Positions 18,844-27,516 of a stretch of DNA of 64,000 nt are shown here, piece by piece. Each line of letters begins with the position of its first letter. The stretch's first letter is position 1. Source of the DNA: SAR202 cluster bacterium (GTDB lineage: Bacteria; Chloroflexota; Dehalococcoidia; Lucifugimonadales; UBA3495). Under the pieces are notes generated by a model. The model saw nothing but the letters and a program-made list of their open reading frames with translations. It was not told where the DNA came from and did no database searches. The DNA is taken from positions 1-64,000 of the forward strand of contig JABMNL010000031.1 of NCBI GenBank assembly GCA_013204585.1, read 5' to 3'. A program made the translations under genes and the position numbers.

Positions 18844-19905
18844 ATGATTGGGCGGCTAATTAGTATGAGTGGAGGCACGATTATGCCGTTCGGGGGAAAC
18901 GATTGGCTCTCATTAACACAAGAACCCACCTTGGAACCAGAAATTCCCATTTGCGACCCTCACCACCATTTTTGGGATCGGCGACCCGCGCGTATTCCAT
19001 ATCAGAACTATCTACTGCCGGAGCTATACGACGACCTGAACAGCGGTCACAACGTGCACTCCACGGTGTTCGTTGAAACCCGAGCGATGTACCGCATCGA
19101 CGGACCGGAAGAGATGCGTCCGGTTGGCGAGGTCGAATTTGTCCAAGGCCTGGCTGCCGCCGCCGCCACCGGGCTTTATGGGCCAGCCAAGGCCGCAGCT
19201 TCCATCGTGGGACATGCCAACCTCAACCTGGGCGATAAGGTCGCCCCGGTTTTAGAAGCCTTGCTAGCGGCCAGTCCCAACCGCTTTCGCGGCATTCGCC
19301 ATGGCCTCACTTGGGACGCCGACCCTCGCATAGGCGACAACGCCTACGGCCTAAAAGACCAGCTTTCCTCGGAAAGTTTTCGTGCTGGCGCCAGGGTCTT
19401 GGCCCGCATGGGCTTAACCTTCGATGCTTGGCTGTACTTTCCTCAGTTGCCAGAGTTGGTGGACTTCGCCCAGGCGATTCCCGAGTTAACGATCATCCTC
19501 AACCACGTCGGTGGGATGCTGCGTATCGGCCCCTACGCCAACCGCGACGAAGAAGTCCTGCCCACCTGGAAAGCGGGAATCGATGCCGCCGCCAAGTGTC
19601 CCAACATCGTCGTTAAACTTGGTGGCATTGGCCAGCCTCGCACTGGCTACGACTGGTACGCCAGGGACAAACCCATCGGCTCAGAAGAACTGTCCGAGAC
19701 CATGGCTCCGTACATGAACTATTGCATCGAGCAGTTTGGACCCAGCCGGGGGATGTTCGAAAGCAATTTCCCGCCGGACAAAGTGGGGCATTCCTACAAC
19801 GTGCTATACAACGCCTTCAAACGCCTGTCCAAGGGTTATTCAGCCACCGAACGGGCCGACATGTTCCATGACACTGCGGCAAGGGTCTACCGGGTAGCGG
19901 ACTAA
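18844..19905 (+). CDS. Amidohydrolase family protein (TIM-barrel fold metal-dependent hydrolase)
   Basis: 'ICDPHHHFWDRRPARIPYQNYLLPELYDDL', 'MFESNFPPDKVGHSYNVLYNAFKRL'; ATG at 18883 is an alternative start. Confidence 0.85.
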   Translation: MIGRLISMSGGTIMPFGGNDWLSLTQEPTLEPEIPICDPHHHFWDRRPARIPYQNYLLPELYDDLNSGHNVHSTVFVETRAMYRIDGPEEMRPVGEVEFVQGLAAAAATGLYGPAKAAASIVGHANLNLGDKVAPVLEALLAASPNRFRGIRHGLTWDADPRIGDNAYGLKDQLSSESFRAGARVLARMGLTFDAWLYFPQLPELVDFAQAIPELTIILNHVGGMLRIGPYANRDEEVLPTWKAGIDAAAKCPNIVVKLGGIGQPRTGYDWYARDKPIGSEELSETMAPYMNYCIEQFGPSRGMFESNFPPDKVGHSYNVLYNAFKRLSKGYSATERADMFHDTAARVYRVAD

Positions 19906-19941
19906 CATGCCCCCCATAGGCGTCCAGAGGAATACCTAAAC

Positions 19942-20754
19942 ATGCCAGAACTGCCTGAGGTAGAAAACACCCGGCGCAACCTGGTTCGGGCCGGACTACC
20001 TGGCTGCACCATTACCGGCGCGAACATCACCTGGGCCAACACGGTCAAAAAGATTTCTCCGCCGGAGCTGGCCGCTGGCCTAAAAGACCGCACAATCCAG
20101 GACGTACAACGTCGCGGCAAGTTCCTGATTCTTCCGCTCTCAGGCAGCGGCCCCGCAAATTTCATCGTGCACCTGGGCATGACCGGTCGGTTGCTGGTCC
20201 AATCCCAGTCCCAAGCACCCGACCCGTTGACCCGGCATTCTTTTCCTCTGGACGACGGGCGGGAGATACGGTTTGTGGACGGCCGCAAGTTTGGCAAGCT
20301 GTGGTTGGTGGACTCCCCCGGTGAAGTGCTTCCTGTGATGAGCCCGGAGCCATTCGATGACGAGTTCACGGTGGAAACTTTGGCCGAGTCCCTGGCTGGC
20401 AAGAAGGCCCCAATTAAGGCCCTAATCTTGGAGCAGGGAATCGCCTGCGGCCTCGGGAACCTCTACGCCGACGAGTCGTTGTTCCTAGCAGGCATCCATC
20501 CGGAGCGGCCCGGTTCCGACCTTTCTGTCGATGAGGTCGCCCACCTGCGGCAGTCGATGATCGACGCCCTAACCGCTGCTTACGGAGTCTATGACCGCGC
20601 CCGCGACCAAGACTGGCCGAACCCGCCCACCGCCATGATGACCTGGAGCCACCCCCGAGACGCGGCAGCACCCTGCCCCAACTGTGGCACCACCATGACG
20701 AATATCAGGGTCAGGGCCAGAGGGACTTACTTTTGTGCCAAGTGCCAGGTGTAG
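19942..20754 (+). CDS. mutM: Formamidopyrimidine-DNA glycosylase (Fpg)
   Basis: N-terminal 'MPELPEVENTRRNL', C-terminal zinc finger 'CPNCGTTMTNIRVRARGTYFCAKCQ'. Confidence 0.95.
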   Translation: MPELPEVENTRRNLVRAGLPGCTITGANITWANTVKKISPPELAAGLKDRTIQDVQRRGKFLILPLSGSGPANFIVHLGMTGRLLVQSQSQAPDPLTRHSFPLDDGREIRFVDGRKFGKLWLVDSPGEVLPVMSPEPFDDEFTVETLAESLAGKKAPIKALILEQGIACGLGNLYADESLFLAGIHPERPGSDLSVDEVAHLRQSMIDALTAAYGVYDRARDQDWPNPPTAMMTWSHPRDAAAPCPNCGTTMTNIRVRARGTYFCAKCQV

Positions 20755-20791
20755 GGGTAAACGCTTAGGCCTAAGGGAACGGCTTGGCCGA

Positions 20792-21457
20792 TTAAGGGCA
20801 ACTTCCAAAAATCGAAATGTCACCGATTAAACTATTCATGCTAAGCACCACCACGGTGCCAGCCATCATCCCAACAAAACCGCCGACTGCTAAATATAAG
20901 CGTCGCGGCCCGTCTCCGAATCCCGTTCCCTTCCAAAAACCCACGAAGAAGCCGACTAACGGAACAGCTACAAAAACCCCAAATACACCCCAAGCGAACC
21001 ACGAGCTAAAGCTACTCTCCAAGATTTGTCGGATTCGCATCTCATCAACAGGATTACTCGGAACACCTAGCCATCCCAAATCACTAAGCACCTCATTAAG
21101 CACGACGAACGGGCGAATTAACCACGCTGCACTGATGATTCCTAAAAACTGAAGTTTGAATCTCCTAAATCGGATTAGGGCGGTGGCGGCTGTAACGCCC
21201 ACCAAAAAATGGAGCAATGGACCGGAGAGAACTCCCCATAAGAAGATTGTCTCAAGTTGAATTCCTCCGGTTGGAGTAGTGATATTCCAATGCACGCAAC
21301 TCGGCAAACCGCTGAAATAAAACCCGATTCCGTGTGCTATCTCATGGGGCAGATTAAGAGCAACAGTGAAAATAAGCGCGGAGACGATAACCAGTGATTC
21401 GGGTCGGCGGATCAAAAACATGAATCGCCACCAAACTACGTTTTGGGACTCTCCCAC
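20792..21457 (-). CDS. Multi-pass membrane protein with HExxH motif (possible M50-like intramembrane metallopeptidase)
   Basis: 'FTVALNLPHEIAHGIGFYFSGLPSCVHW' in a hydrophobic segment; several further TM segments. Confidence 0.5.
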   Translation of the reverse strand: MGESQNVVWWRFMFLIRRPESLVIVSALIFTVALNLPHEIAHGIGFYFSGLPSCVHWNITTPTGGIQLETIFLWGVLSGPLLHFLVGVTAATALIRFRRFKLQFLGIISAAWLIRPFVVLNEVLSDLGWLGVPSNPVDEMRIRQILESSFSSWFAWGVFGVFVAVPLVGFFVGFWKGTGFGDGPRRLYLAVGGFVGMMAGTVVVLSMNSLIGDISIFGSCP

Positions 21458-21877
21458 CTAAACCGCCGTCCCGTAAATCCTGTCCGGCACCACGATAACC
21501 GCCGAGCGGCGGTCGTCCACCATGGCTTGGTCGTACTCTTCCCAGTTGTTGTGCTCTTCGTTGGTGGCGGCGCGGTAGACGTCACGCAGGGCTAGGCGAA
21601 GTTCGTCGGCGTCGGTGCTCCCAGGCGAGAGGATGGTGGCCTTGCCTTCCAAGACGACGTAGCCCCACCAGTCCCGCTTGGAGACCATCAGCGAGCACCG
21701 GGAGTCCCGTTTTAGGTTGAGCAGCTTGGCGCGGTCGGCGGTGGTGGTGAAGGCCACACCGTCGCGGTACGCCCCACAGGTGACAATGCTCATCTGGGGC
21801 ATGCCGTTCTTTCGAAAGCAGGTCAGGACTCCCTGGTGGTTCTCGGTGGCGAACTGAACAACGTTATCGGGCAGCAT
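21458..21877 (-). CDS. PPOX-class (pyridoxamine 5'-phosphate oxidase-like, possibly F420-binding) protein
   Basis: 'ATENHQGVLTCFRKNGMPQMSIVTCGAYRDGVAFTTTADRAKLLNLKRDSRCSLMV'; start set at MLPDN. Confidence 0.8.
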   Translation of the reverse strand: MLPDNVVQFATENHQGVLTCFRKNGMPQMSIVTCGAYRDGVAFTTTADRAKLLNLKRDSRCSLMVSKRDWWGYVVLEGKATILSPGSTDADELRLALRDVYRAATNEEHNNWEEYDQAMVDDRRSAVIVVPDRIYGTAV

Positions 21878-22382
21878 CGTTTTCCTCCAAGCCAGACCTT
21901 TCCGGGTCAAGCTTAAACTCGACCTCGTACATGTCGTAGTGGGTTTGTTTCATACGCAGGCCTTGGTAGACACCCTGGGCAATGGTGTTGTCTTTGTCCA
22001 CGTAGAGCCGCAGACCGCAGACGTTGCCCAGACGACGGGCTTCCACTGCGGCATAGATGTGAAGGGCCTTGTAGGCCCCCATGCGCCGGTTTTCCGGGCT
22101 GACGTAGACGCTCTGTATCCACCAGAAGTAGGCGTTTCGCCAGTCGCTCCACTCGTAGGTGATAAGTAGTTGACCAATGGGACGGCCCAAACGTTCTGCA
22201 ATCAAGTAAAAACCCAAGTCGTTGCGGGTGAGCACCGCCTGAACGCCGGGCCGAAGCAGGTGAACATTCAGCTGTTTCCCCTCGGTCTCTTTGGCCATCG
22301 CCGCGTTGAAATCGACAATGGTATCCAAGTGCTCCAACGATGCCCGGCGCACCTGAATGTCGCTACCAGGAACGGATGTCAA
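21864..22382 (-). CDS. GNAT family N-acetyltransferase
   Basis: 'IGQLLITYEWSDWRNAYFWWIQSVYVSPENRRMGAYKALHIYAAVEARRLGNVCGLRLYVDKDNTIAQGVYQGLRM'. Confidence 0.85.
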   Translation of the reverse strand: MTSVPGSDIQVRRASLEHLDTIVDFNAAMAKETEGKQLNVHLLRPGVQAVLTRNDLGFYLIAERLGRPIGQLLITYEWSDWRNAYFWWIQSVYVSPENRRMGAYKALHIYAAVEARRLGNVCGLRLYVDKDNTIAQGVYQGLRMKQTHYDMYEVEFKLDPERSGLEENDAAR

Positions 22383-22410
22383 AATCTCTCTCCCGTTGGG
22401 GTGGGGCCGG

Positions 22411-24996
22411 TCAACTTAGCCAAAAGGTAGACCCTGCTTCGTCCTTCAGGACTTCGATGCGCACTGGAAATGCCTCTTTCAAATCGTCTAGGTGGGTAAT
22501 GACTATCACCTTCTCAAAGTCGTTGCCGATTACGCTAATCACGTCCAGTATCCGCTCCCGGCCCACGGCGTCCTGGGTGCCAAATCCCTCATCAATGAAC
22601 AGAGTCGGCAGCGGCGCTCCCATGCGTTGGGCCAGCACTTTCGACAGGGCAATACGCAGGGCCAGGTTTACCCGAAACGCCTCCCCGCCGCTGAACATCT
22701 CGTAACTGCGGGGGCCAAGTTCGTCGCTGACTAGAATTTCCAGTGTTTCCCTGGGCTCACCCTGGCCTGACGCCCGTTCGCGCTGGGTCTCCAATTTCAC
22801 GTTCATGCGATTATCGGTCATGCGGCCCAGCAAGGCGTTGGTTTCGTCCTCTAGCCTCGGCACCACCGTTTCAATGAGCATGGCCTGCACGCCCTGACGG
22901 CCAAAGGCGGTGGACAATTCTTGATAAATTGACTGCTCGTCTTGCAGGGCGGTGAGCCGTGCCGATTCAGATTTCACTTCCTGGCCGAGCGACTCTTTGC
23001 GCTCCACTTGGTTGCGGAGGTACCCCTGGCGTTCGATGGCCTGCTGAATCTTAACGCCGAGTTCCCGTTCCATTTGTTCGGCTTGGGTGAAGTCGTTTTC
23101 GAGCGCGGCCAGACCCACCAAAGCCTGCTTGGCTTCGGACACCTGGGCCTGTAATTGCTCCAGTTCTTCTTTCCGCCGCTGGGCCATGGCGGCGTTCTGT
23201 TCCACTGTTTCTTTGGCCCCCGGCAACCCGGCCTCAGCCTGCTGCAGTAGGCGTTCTTGCTGAGCGAACTCGTCCAGCGACTGAGTCTCTTGGAAGATGC
23301 GCCGTCGGGCCTCCGGGTCGTATTCCAACTCCTGAATCTGGGCTTCCAATTTTTGTAGTTGCACCGACTCTTCAGCGGCGAAGGAACCGTCGGCCAAAGA
23401 AGCCCGCATGGCGTCCAATCTGGGGGTGGCCTCAGCAACTTCCAACCGGGCCTGTTGCGACTCCTGAATCTGCTGCTCTAGTTGCTGTAGGCGCACCTGC
23501 CGCTGGTTCTTGGCCTGGGACAATGCCTGTTCCTGCTGGGGCAAGCGACCTTCCAACTCGGTCGTCTCGACTTGCAGCGTTTTAATCTGCGCCGAAGTGT
23601 TCCGGTACTCTTCGCGTTTGGCTTGGATATCGACATCGAATGCCTCGGCCAAACGCTGGCAGCCGTCTTCGCTCAACGGCGTCTGGCACAAGGGGCAAAC
23701 CGCATCCTCATCGTTGGCGCTGTTCAGCAATTCCTTCTTGGCCGCCAGTTCCTTACCCTCGTCGGCGAACCGCTTCAAAGAACCTTCCAACTGACCCACC
23801 TGGACTGCCAAGCCGTTAAACCGTCCCCGCTCCGCCGCCAGCGCTCGCTCCTGTTCCTCAAGTCCAGGCCCTTCATCTTGCAGCTGCTTTTTGCTCGCCT
23901 CAAGCTGCTCCAGCAATTGGGCTTTCGGGTTGAGACGTGTTTCTATCTCGGTATTCAGTTGCTGGGCTTGGGACTCTAGCAGCGTCTGTTTTTGGGCGAT
24001 TGCCGCCGCAATGGCCACCCGCTGGCGCTCTAGTCCATCGAAGTTTCTGCCAGCCTCTTCCAACCGGGCAAAGGCGCTGCGGGCAGCGGTGAGTTGGGCC
24101 GCACCCTCACGGATGGCCGTGGCCTGTTCCACCAGTTTTTCAAAGGCTGCCACCTGCTGCTGGGCCGTCTTGTGCGCAGACTCGAACTGCTCTTGCTCTT
24201 TGGCCAAGGCCAATAGCCGTTGCGCCGTTTCTTCCTGGCCTGCCTGCTGTCGGCGGAGCTCGCCAACTTGGTCGCGCAGTCCGGCGGTTTTTACTTGTTG
24301 CTCGGATAATTCCTTGTTCAGGGCAACAAGGCTTGCTTCTACTTCCTCAAGTTCCGCCGACGGGGCCAGCAATAGCTCCAGTTCGCGGCGCATGCGGTCC
24401 ACGTTGCCTTCCGCTATTTTGCTGGTGTTCGTGGCCCAAGTGTTCCCTTCCCTAGCGCGCACTTGCAGTCGGTCATAGGCCTCCAGGCCAAGAATCTTGC
24501 CGAGGACTGCCTTGCGCTCAGCGGGGGTCCTGTTGGTGAACTCGTCGGCCCGGCCTTGAACGAGAAATGCCGAGTTGATGAAGGTGTCGTAGTCCATGCC
24601 GATGGTCTGGTCGATACGGGCTTGGGTCTCGCGGATAATGTTGCCGGTAACGGGCCGGGACGTATCGCCTTCAAGGACCATCAGTTGCAGGTCGGACGCG
24701 CCGCCTCTACGCCGTTTGCCGCCCCGGGCGTGGCTGCGTATGATGCGGTATTCCTGGTCGCGGGAGGAGAAATCCAGTTCGACCCGGCACTCGTCAGCGC
24801 CGTAGGAAATCAGCTCGTCTTGAATCTTGCCCCTGGCCTTGCCCCACAACGCCCAGGTGATGCTATCCAGTAGGGCCGATTTTCCGTGGCCGTTGCCACC
24901 GCAAAGGCAGGCAACGTGGATACCGGCGAAGTCCAACATGGGGACGTTCTCCCGGTAACACAAAAAGTTACTGAGGGTGAGCCTAAGGGGTATCAT
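22411..24996 (-). CDS. sbcC: SbcC/Rad50-type SMC-like nuclease ATPase subunit
   Basis: Walker A 'CGGNGHGKSALLDSITWALWG', zinc hook 'CPLC', long coiled coils, 'FSGGEAFRVNLALRIALSKVL'. Confidence 0.92.
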   Translation of the reverse strand: MIPLRLTLSNFLCYRENVPMLDFAGIHVACLCGGNGHGKSALLDSITWALWGKARGKIQDELISYGADECRVELDFSSRDQEYRIIRSHARGGKRRRGGASDLQLMVLEGDTSRPVTGNIIRETQARIDQTIGMDYDTFINSAFLVQGRADEFTNRTPAERKAVLGKILGLEAYDRLQVRAREGNTWATNTSKIAEGNVDRMRRELELLLAPSAELEEVEASLVALNKELSEQQVKTAGLRDQVGELRRQQAGQEETAQRLLALAKEQEQFESAHKTAQQQVAAFEKLVEQATAIREGAAQLTAARSAFARLEEAGRNFDGLERQRVAIAAAIAQKQTLLESQAQQLNTEIETRLNPKAQLLEQLEASKKQLQDEGPGLEEQERALAAERGRFNGLAVQVGQLEGSLKRFADEGKELAAKKELLNSANDEDAVCPLCQTPLSEDGCQRLAEAFDVDIQAKREEYRNTSAQIKTLQVETTELEGRLPQQEQALSQAKNQRQVRLQQLEQQIQESQQARLEVAEATPRLDAMRASLADGSFAAEESVQLQKLEAQIQELEYDPEARRRIFQETQSLDEFAQQERLLQQAEAGLPGAKETVEQNAAMAQRRKEELEQLQAQVSEAKQALVGLAALENDFTQAEQMERELGVKIQQAIERQGYLRNQVERKESLGQEVKSESARLTALQDEQSIYQELSTAFGRQGVQAMLIETVVPRLEDETNALLGRMTDNRMNVKLETQRERASGQGEPRETLEILVSDELGPRSYEMFSGGEAFRVNLALRIALSKVLAQRMGAPLPTLFIDEGFGTQDAVGRERILDVISVIGNDFEKVIVITHLDDLKEAFPVRIEVLKDEAGSTFWLS

Positions 24997-25209
24997 GGGG
25001 AAGGCCTCGAACTGGCCTTAAATGGGGGACCGGCCACCTGCCACCTCGCCACACCGTAGGGATGGGCTCGCAGCCCTGTTTTTAGCGCAAAAACATCGAA
25101 AAAAACGTCTGGCCCGAGCAAAAATAATTCTAGCACAGGGGAGTGTTCGCCCGGTGGTAATTTGAGCCTGCCAGCCTTGGCCCTGAATCTTGGGCCAGCT
25201 GGAACTCGA

Positions 25210-25926
25210 TTAATGCGGCCTGCCAACTACGTCCATTAGTTGTTCTATTTCCTTCGACGGAATCAAATACGTATCTGGGTCAGAACCATTTTTCAAGGCC
25301 ACCCAAGCAACAACCTCAGCTTTCGGAACTACATCCCAATGCGTTCTAAGGGCTTTCATCAAATGACTGGTGTCGGCGTTTTCCAAGATTTTGAACGAGA
25401 ATCGTTCACCAGGATTTGCGAAGCTATAAATATCGTGGAACACCATCTCAAGGTTATCCAACAAAGTTCTCATTTCTTCGATATGAACCGGTTCGGGAGT
25501 CGCGTTGATTTCAGAGTGAGCTGCTTTTTTGTCCCTATAGCGTCGCACCTTTCTTTCAACTTCGCGTTGCGCTTTCAATTTTTGTCGGCAGCCCTCAATA
25601 TCGAAACCGTCTGCATTGGGATTCGGGTTCTCCAGCATCTGGAACAGGTTATAGAAACTCGGTGCCTTTTTATGTTTCGAGTCTGTCACATTTCCGATTT
25701 TTATGAAGCAATGGTCTATCAGTGCCGCCCGGCTAATTGCGAAGAAACCCTTATATGCATTCAGCATCGTCACAATATCTTCGCTCTCGGGCCACAGGTC
25801 TAGCCAAGTACTAAAACTCAACCTAGCGTACAGCAACTCGATTCTTACTCGTTCCAAGAGGTCTTGAAAATTTAAGGGCTGCATCTTGTCCTCCGTCGGA
25901 ATCTCAGTTGAAATTGTTATCTCCAT
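25210..25926 (-). CDS. HEPN/AbiU2-like protein
   Basis: All-helical sequence; 'RRYRDKKAAHSE' fits the HEPN Rx4-6H pattern; 'ISRAALIDHCFIKIGNVTD'. Confidence 0.5.
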   Translation of the reverse strand: MEITISTEIPTEDKMQPLNFQDLLERVRIELLYARLSFSTWLDLWPESEDIVTMLNAYKGFFAISRAALIDHCFIKIGNVTDSKHKKAPSFYNLFQMLENPNPNADGFDIEGCRQKLKAQREVERKVRRYRDKKAAHSEINATPEPVHIEEMRTLLDNLEMVFHDIYSFANPGERFSFKILENADTSHLMKALRTHWDVVPKAEVVAWVALKNGSDPDTYLIPSKEIEQLMDVVGRPH

Positions 25927-26082
25927 TCCTGTAATAGTACCGCGATGAATGTCTCAGCCTGTCAAGACCCCAGGAGTCATTAAATTAACTCGCCAGTGTT
26001 GTGAGTTTCTGACATCCTTGACCCTTTAACTTGGCCAAGCCTAAAATTAATAGCACTACCCTCAATCACAAAAAGAGCCGAT

Positions 26083-27417
26083 ATGTTTGAAAATCTAACC
26101 GACAAGTTGACCGGTATTCTGAACAAGCTGTCCAACAAGGGCCGCTTGACCGAAGCGGACGTAGACGAGGCCTTGAGCCTAGTCCGGCGCTCGCTACTCG
26201 AAGCCGACGTCAATTTCCGGGTTGCCAGGGACTTTGTGGCCGCCGTTAAAGCGCGGTCAATTGGCTCGGATGTTTTAGAAAGCCTTTCTCCCGGCCAGCA
26301 GGTCATCAAGATTGTTCACGAGGAGTTGACCTCCTTGCTGACCGGCGGCGACCATTCCATGACCCTCTCCAGTCAGCCGGTGACGACCATCATGTTGGTC
26401 GGATTGCAGGGCTCCGGTAAGACGACCACTGCCGCAAAGCTAGCGCTGGACCTGCGCCGCCAGGGACACAAGTCCCTGCTCATCGCCGCCGACCTACGCC
26501 GTCCCGCTGCCATCTTGCAACTAGAGACGCTGGGCAAGCAGTTGGATGTACCGGTCTATTCGGAAGACCCCAAGAAAACGACCGTGGTCAAGGTTGCCAA
26601 GAACGGCTTGGAGAAGGCCAAACAACTGGGCGTCAATTGGGCCATCATCGACACCGGCGGTCGCCTCCAGATTGACGAAGAATTGATGGAGGAACTGGCC
26701 GACGTCAAGAAGGCGACCAACCCCCAGGAAGTGCTGTTGGTTGTTGACGCCATGACCGGTCAGGAAGCGGTCAGCGCCGCCGAGGGATTCCACGAGCGCG
26801 TTTCTCTAACCGGCCTAATCATGTCCAAAATGGACGGCGATGCCCGTGGCGGCGCCGCTCTGTCGATTACCAGGGTCACCGGAGTCCCGATTAAGTACAT
26901 CGGCGTCGGTGAACGTCCCGACGGCCTGGAGGCTTTCCACCCGGACCGTTTGGCCTCCCGAATTCTGGCCATGGGCGATATCCTGACCTTGATTGAAAAG
27001 GCCCAGGATGCGGTGGACGAGAAAACGGCGGCGGAGATGGAGAAGAAGTTCCGCCAGGCCACCTTCGATCTGGAAGATTTCTTGGGTCAAATTCAGAGCG
27101 TGAAAAAGATGGGCTCTTTATCATCGGTGATGGAGATGATTCCGGGGATGAGTCAGCTCAGTAAAAAGATGCCCATGGGCGACCTGGACGACGGCCGCAT
27201 CGAGCGTATCGAGGCCATCATTCGCTCCATGACGCCCCAAGAAAGGCAGCGTCCCGAGATTCTCAACGGCAGCCGCCGACGCCGCATCGCCAACGGCAGC
27301 GGCACCACACCCCAGGACATTAACCAATTGCTAAACCAGTTCAAGCAAACGCAAAAACTGATGAAGCAAATGTCCAAGTCGCGCAACCCCATGTCCCTAA
27401 TGAAAATGTTCAAATAG
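26083..27417 (+). CDS. ffh: Signal recognition particle protein Ffh/SRP54
   Basis: 'GLQGSGKTTTAAKLALDLRR', 'DTGGRLQIDEELMEEL', 'MSKMDGDARGGAALSI', Met-rich M domain. Confidence 0.97.
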   Translation: MFENLTDKLTGILNKLSNKGRLTEADVDEALSLVRRSLLEADVNFRVARDFVAAVKARSIGSDVLESLSPGQQVIKIVHEELTSLLTGGDHSMTLSSQPVTTIMLVGLQGSGKTTTAAKLALDLRRQGHKSLLIAADLRRPAAILQLETLGKQLDVPVYSEDPKKTTVVKVAKNGLEKAKQLGVNWAIIDTGGRLQIDEELMEELADVKKATNPQEVLLVVDAMTGQEAVSAAEGFHERVSLTGLIMSKMDGDARGGAALSITRVTGVPIKYIGVGERPDGLEAFHPDRLASRILAMGDILTLIEKAQDAVDEKTAAEMEKKFRQATFDLEDFLGQIQSVKKMGSLSSVMEMIPGMSQLSKKMPMGDLDDGRIERIEAIIRSMTPQERQRPEILNGSRRRRIANGSGTTPQDINQLLNQFKQTQKLMKQMSKSRNPMSLMKMFK

Positions 27418-27516
27418 CGGGCGGCGGCGCAGCCGCGTTTTCATGAGCCAGCATTGCGGCGTGCCTTCCTGTCAGCGTGAATTGGCTAGAACATATTTGG
27501 GGCTAGTGCCAAGTCA

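Noticed and set aside
24993-25226. 77-aa minus-strand ORF between sbcC and the HEPN-like gene (possible SbcD remnant)
   Set aside because: No metallophosphoesterase motifs; composition looks non-coding.
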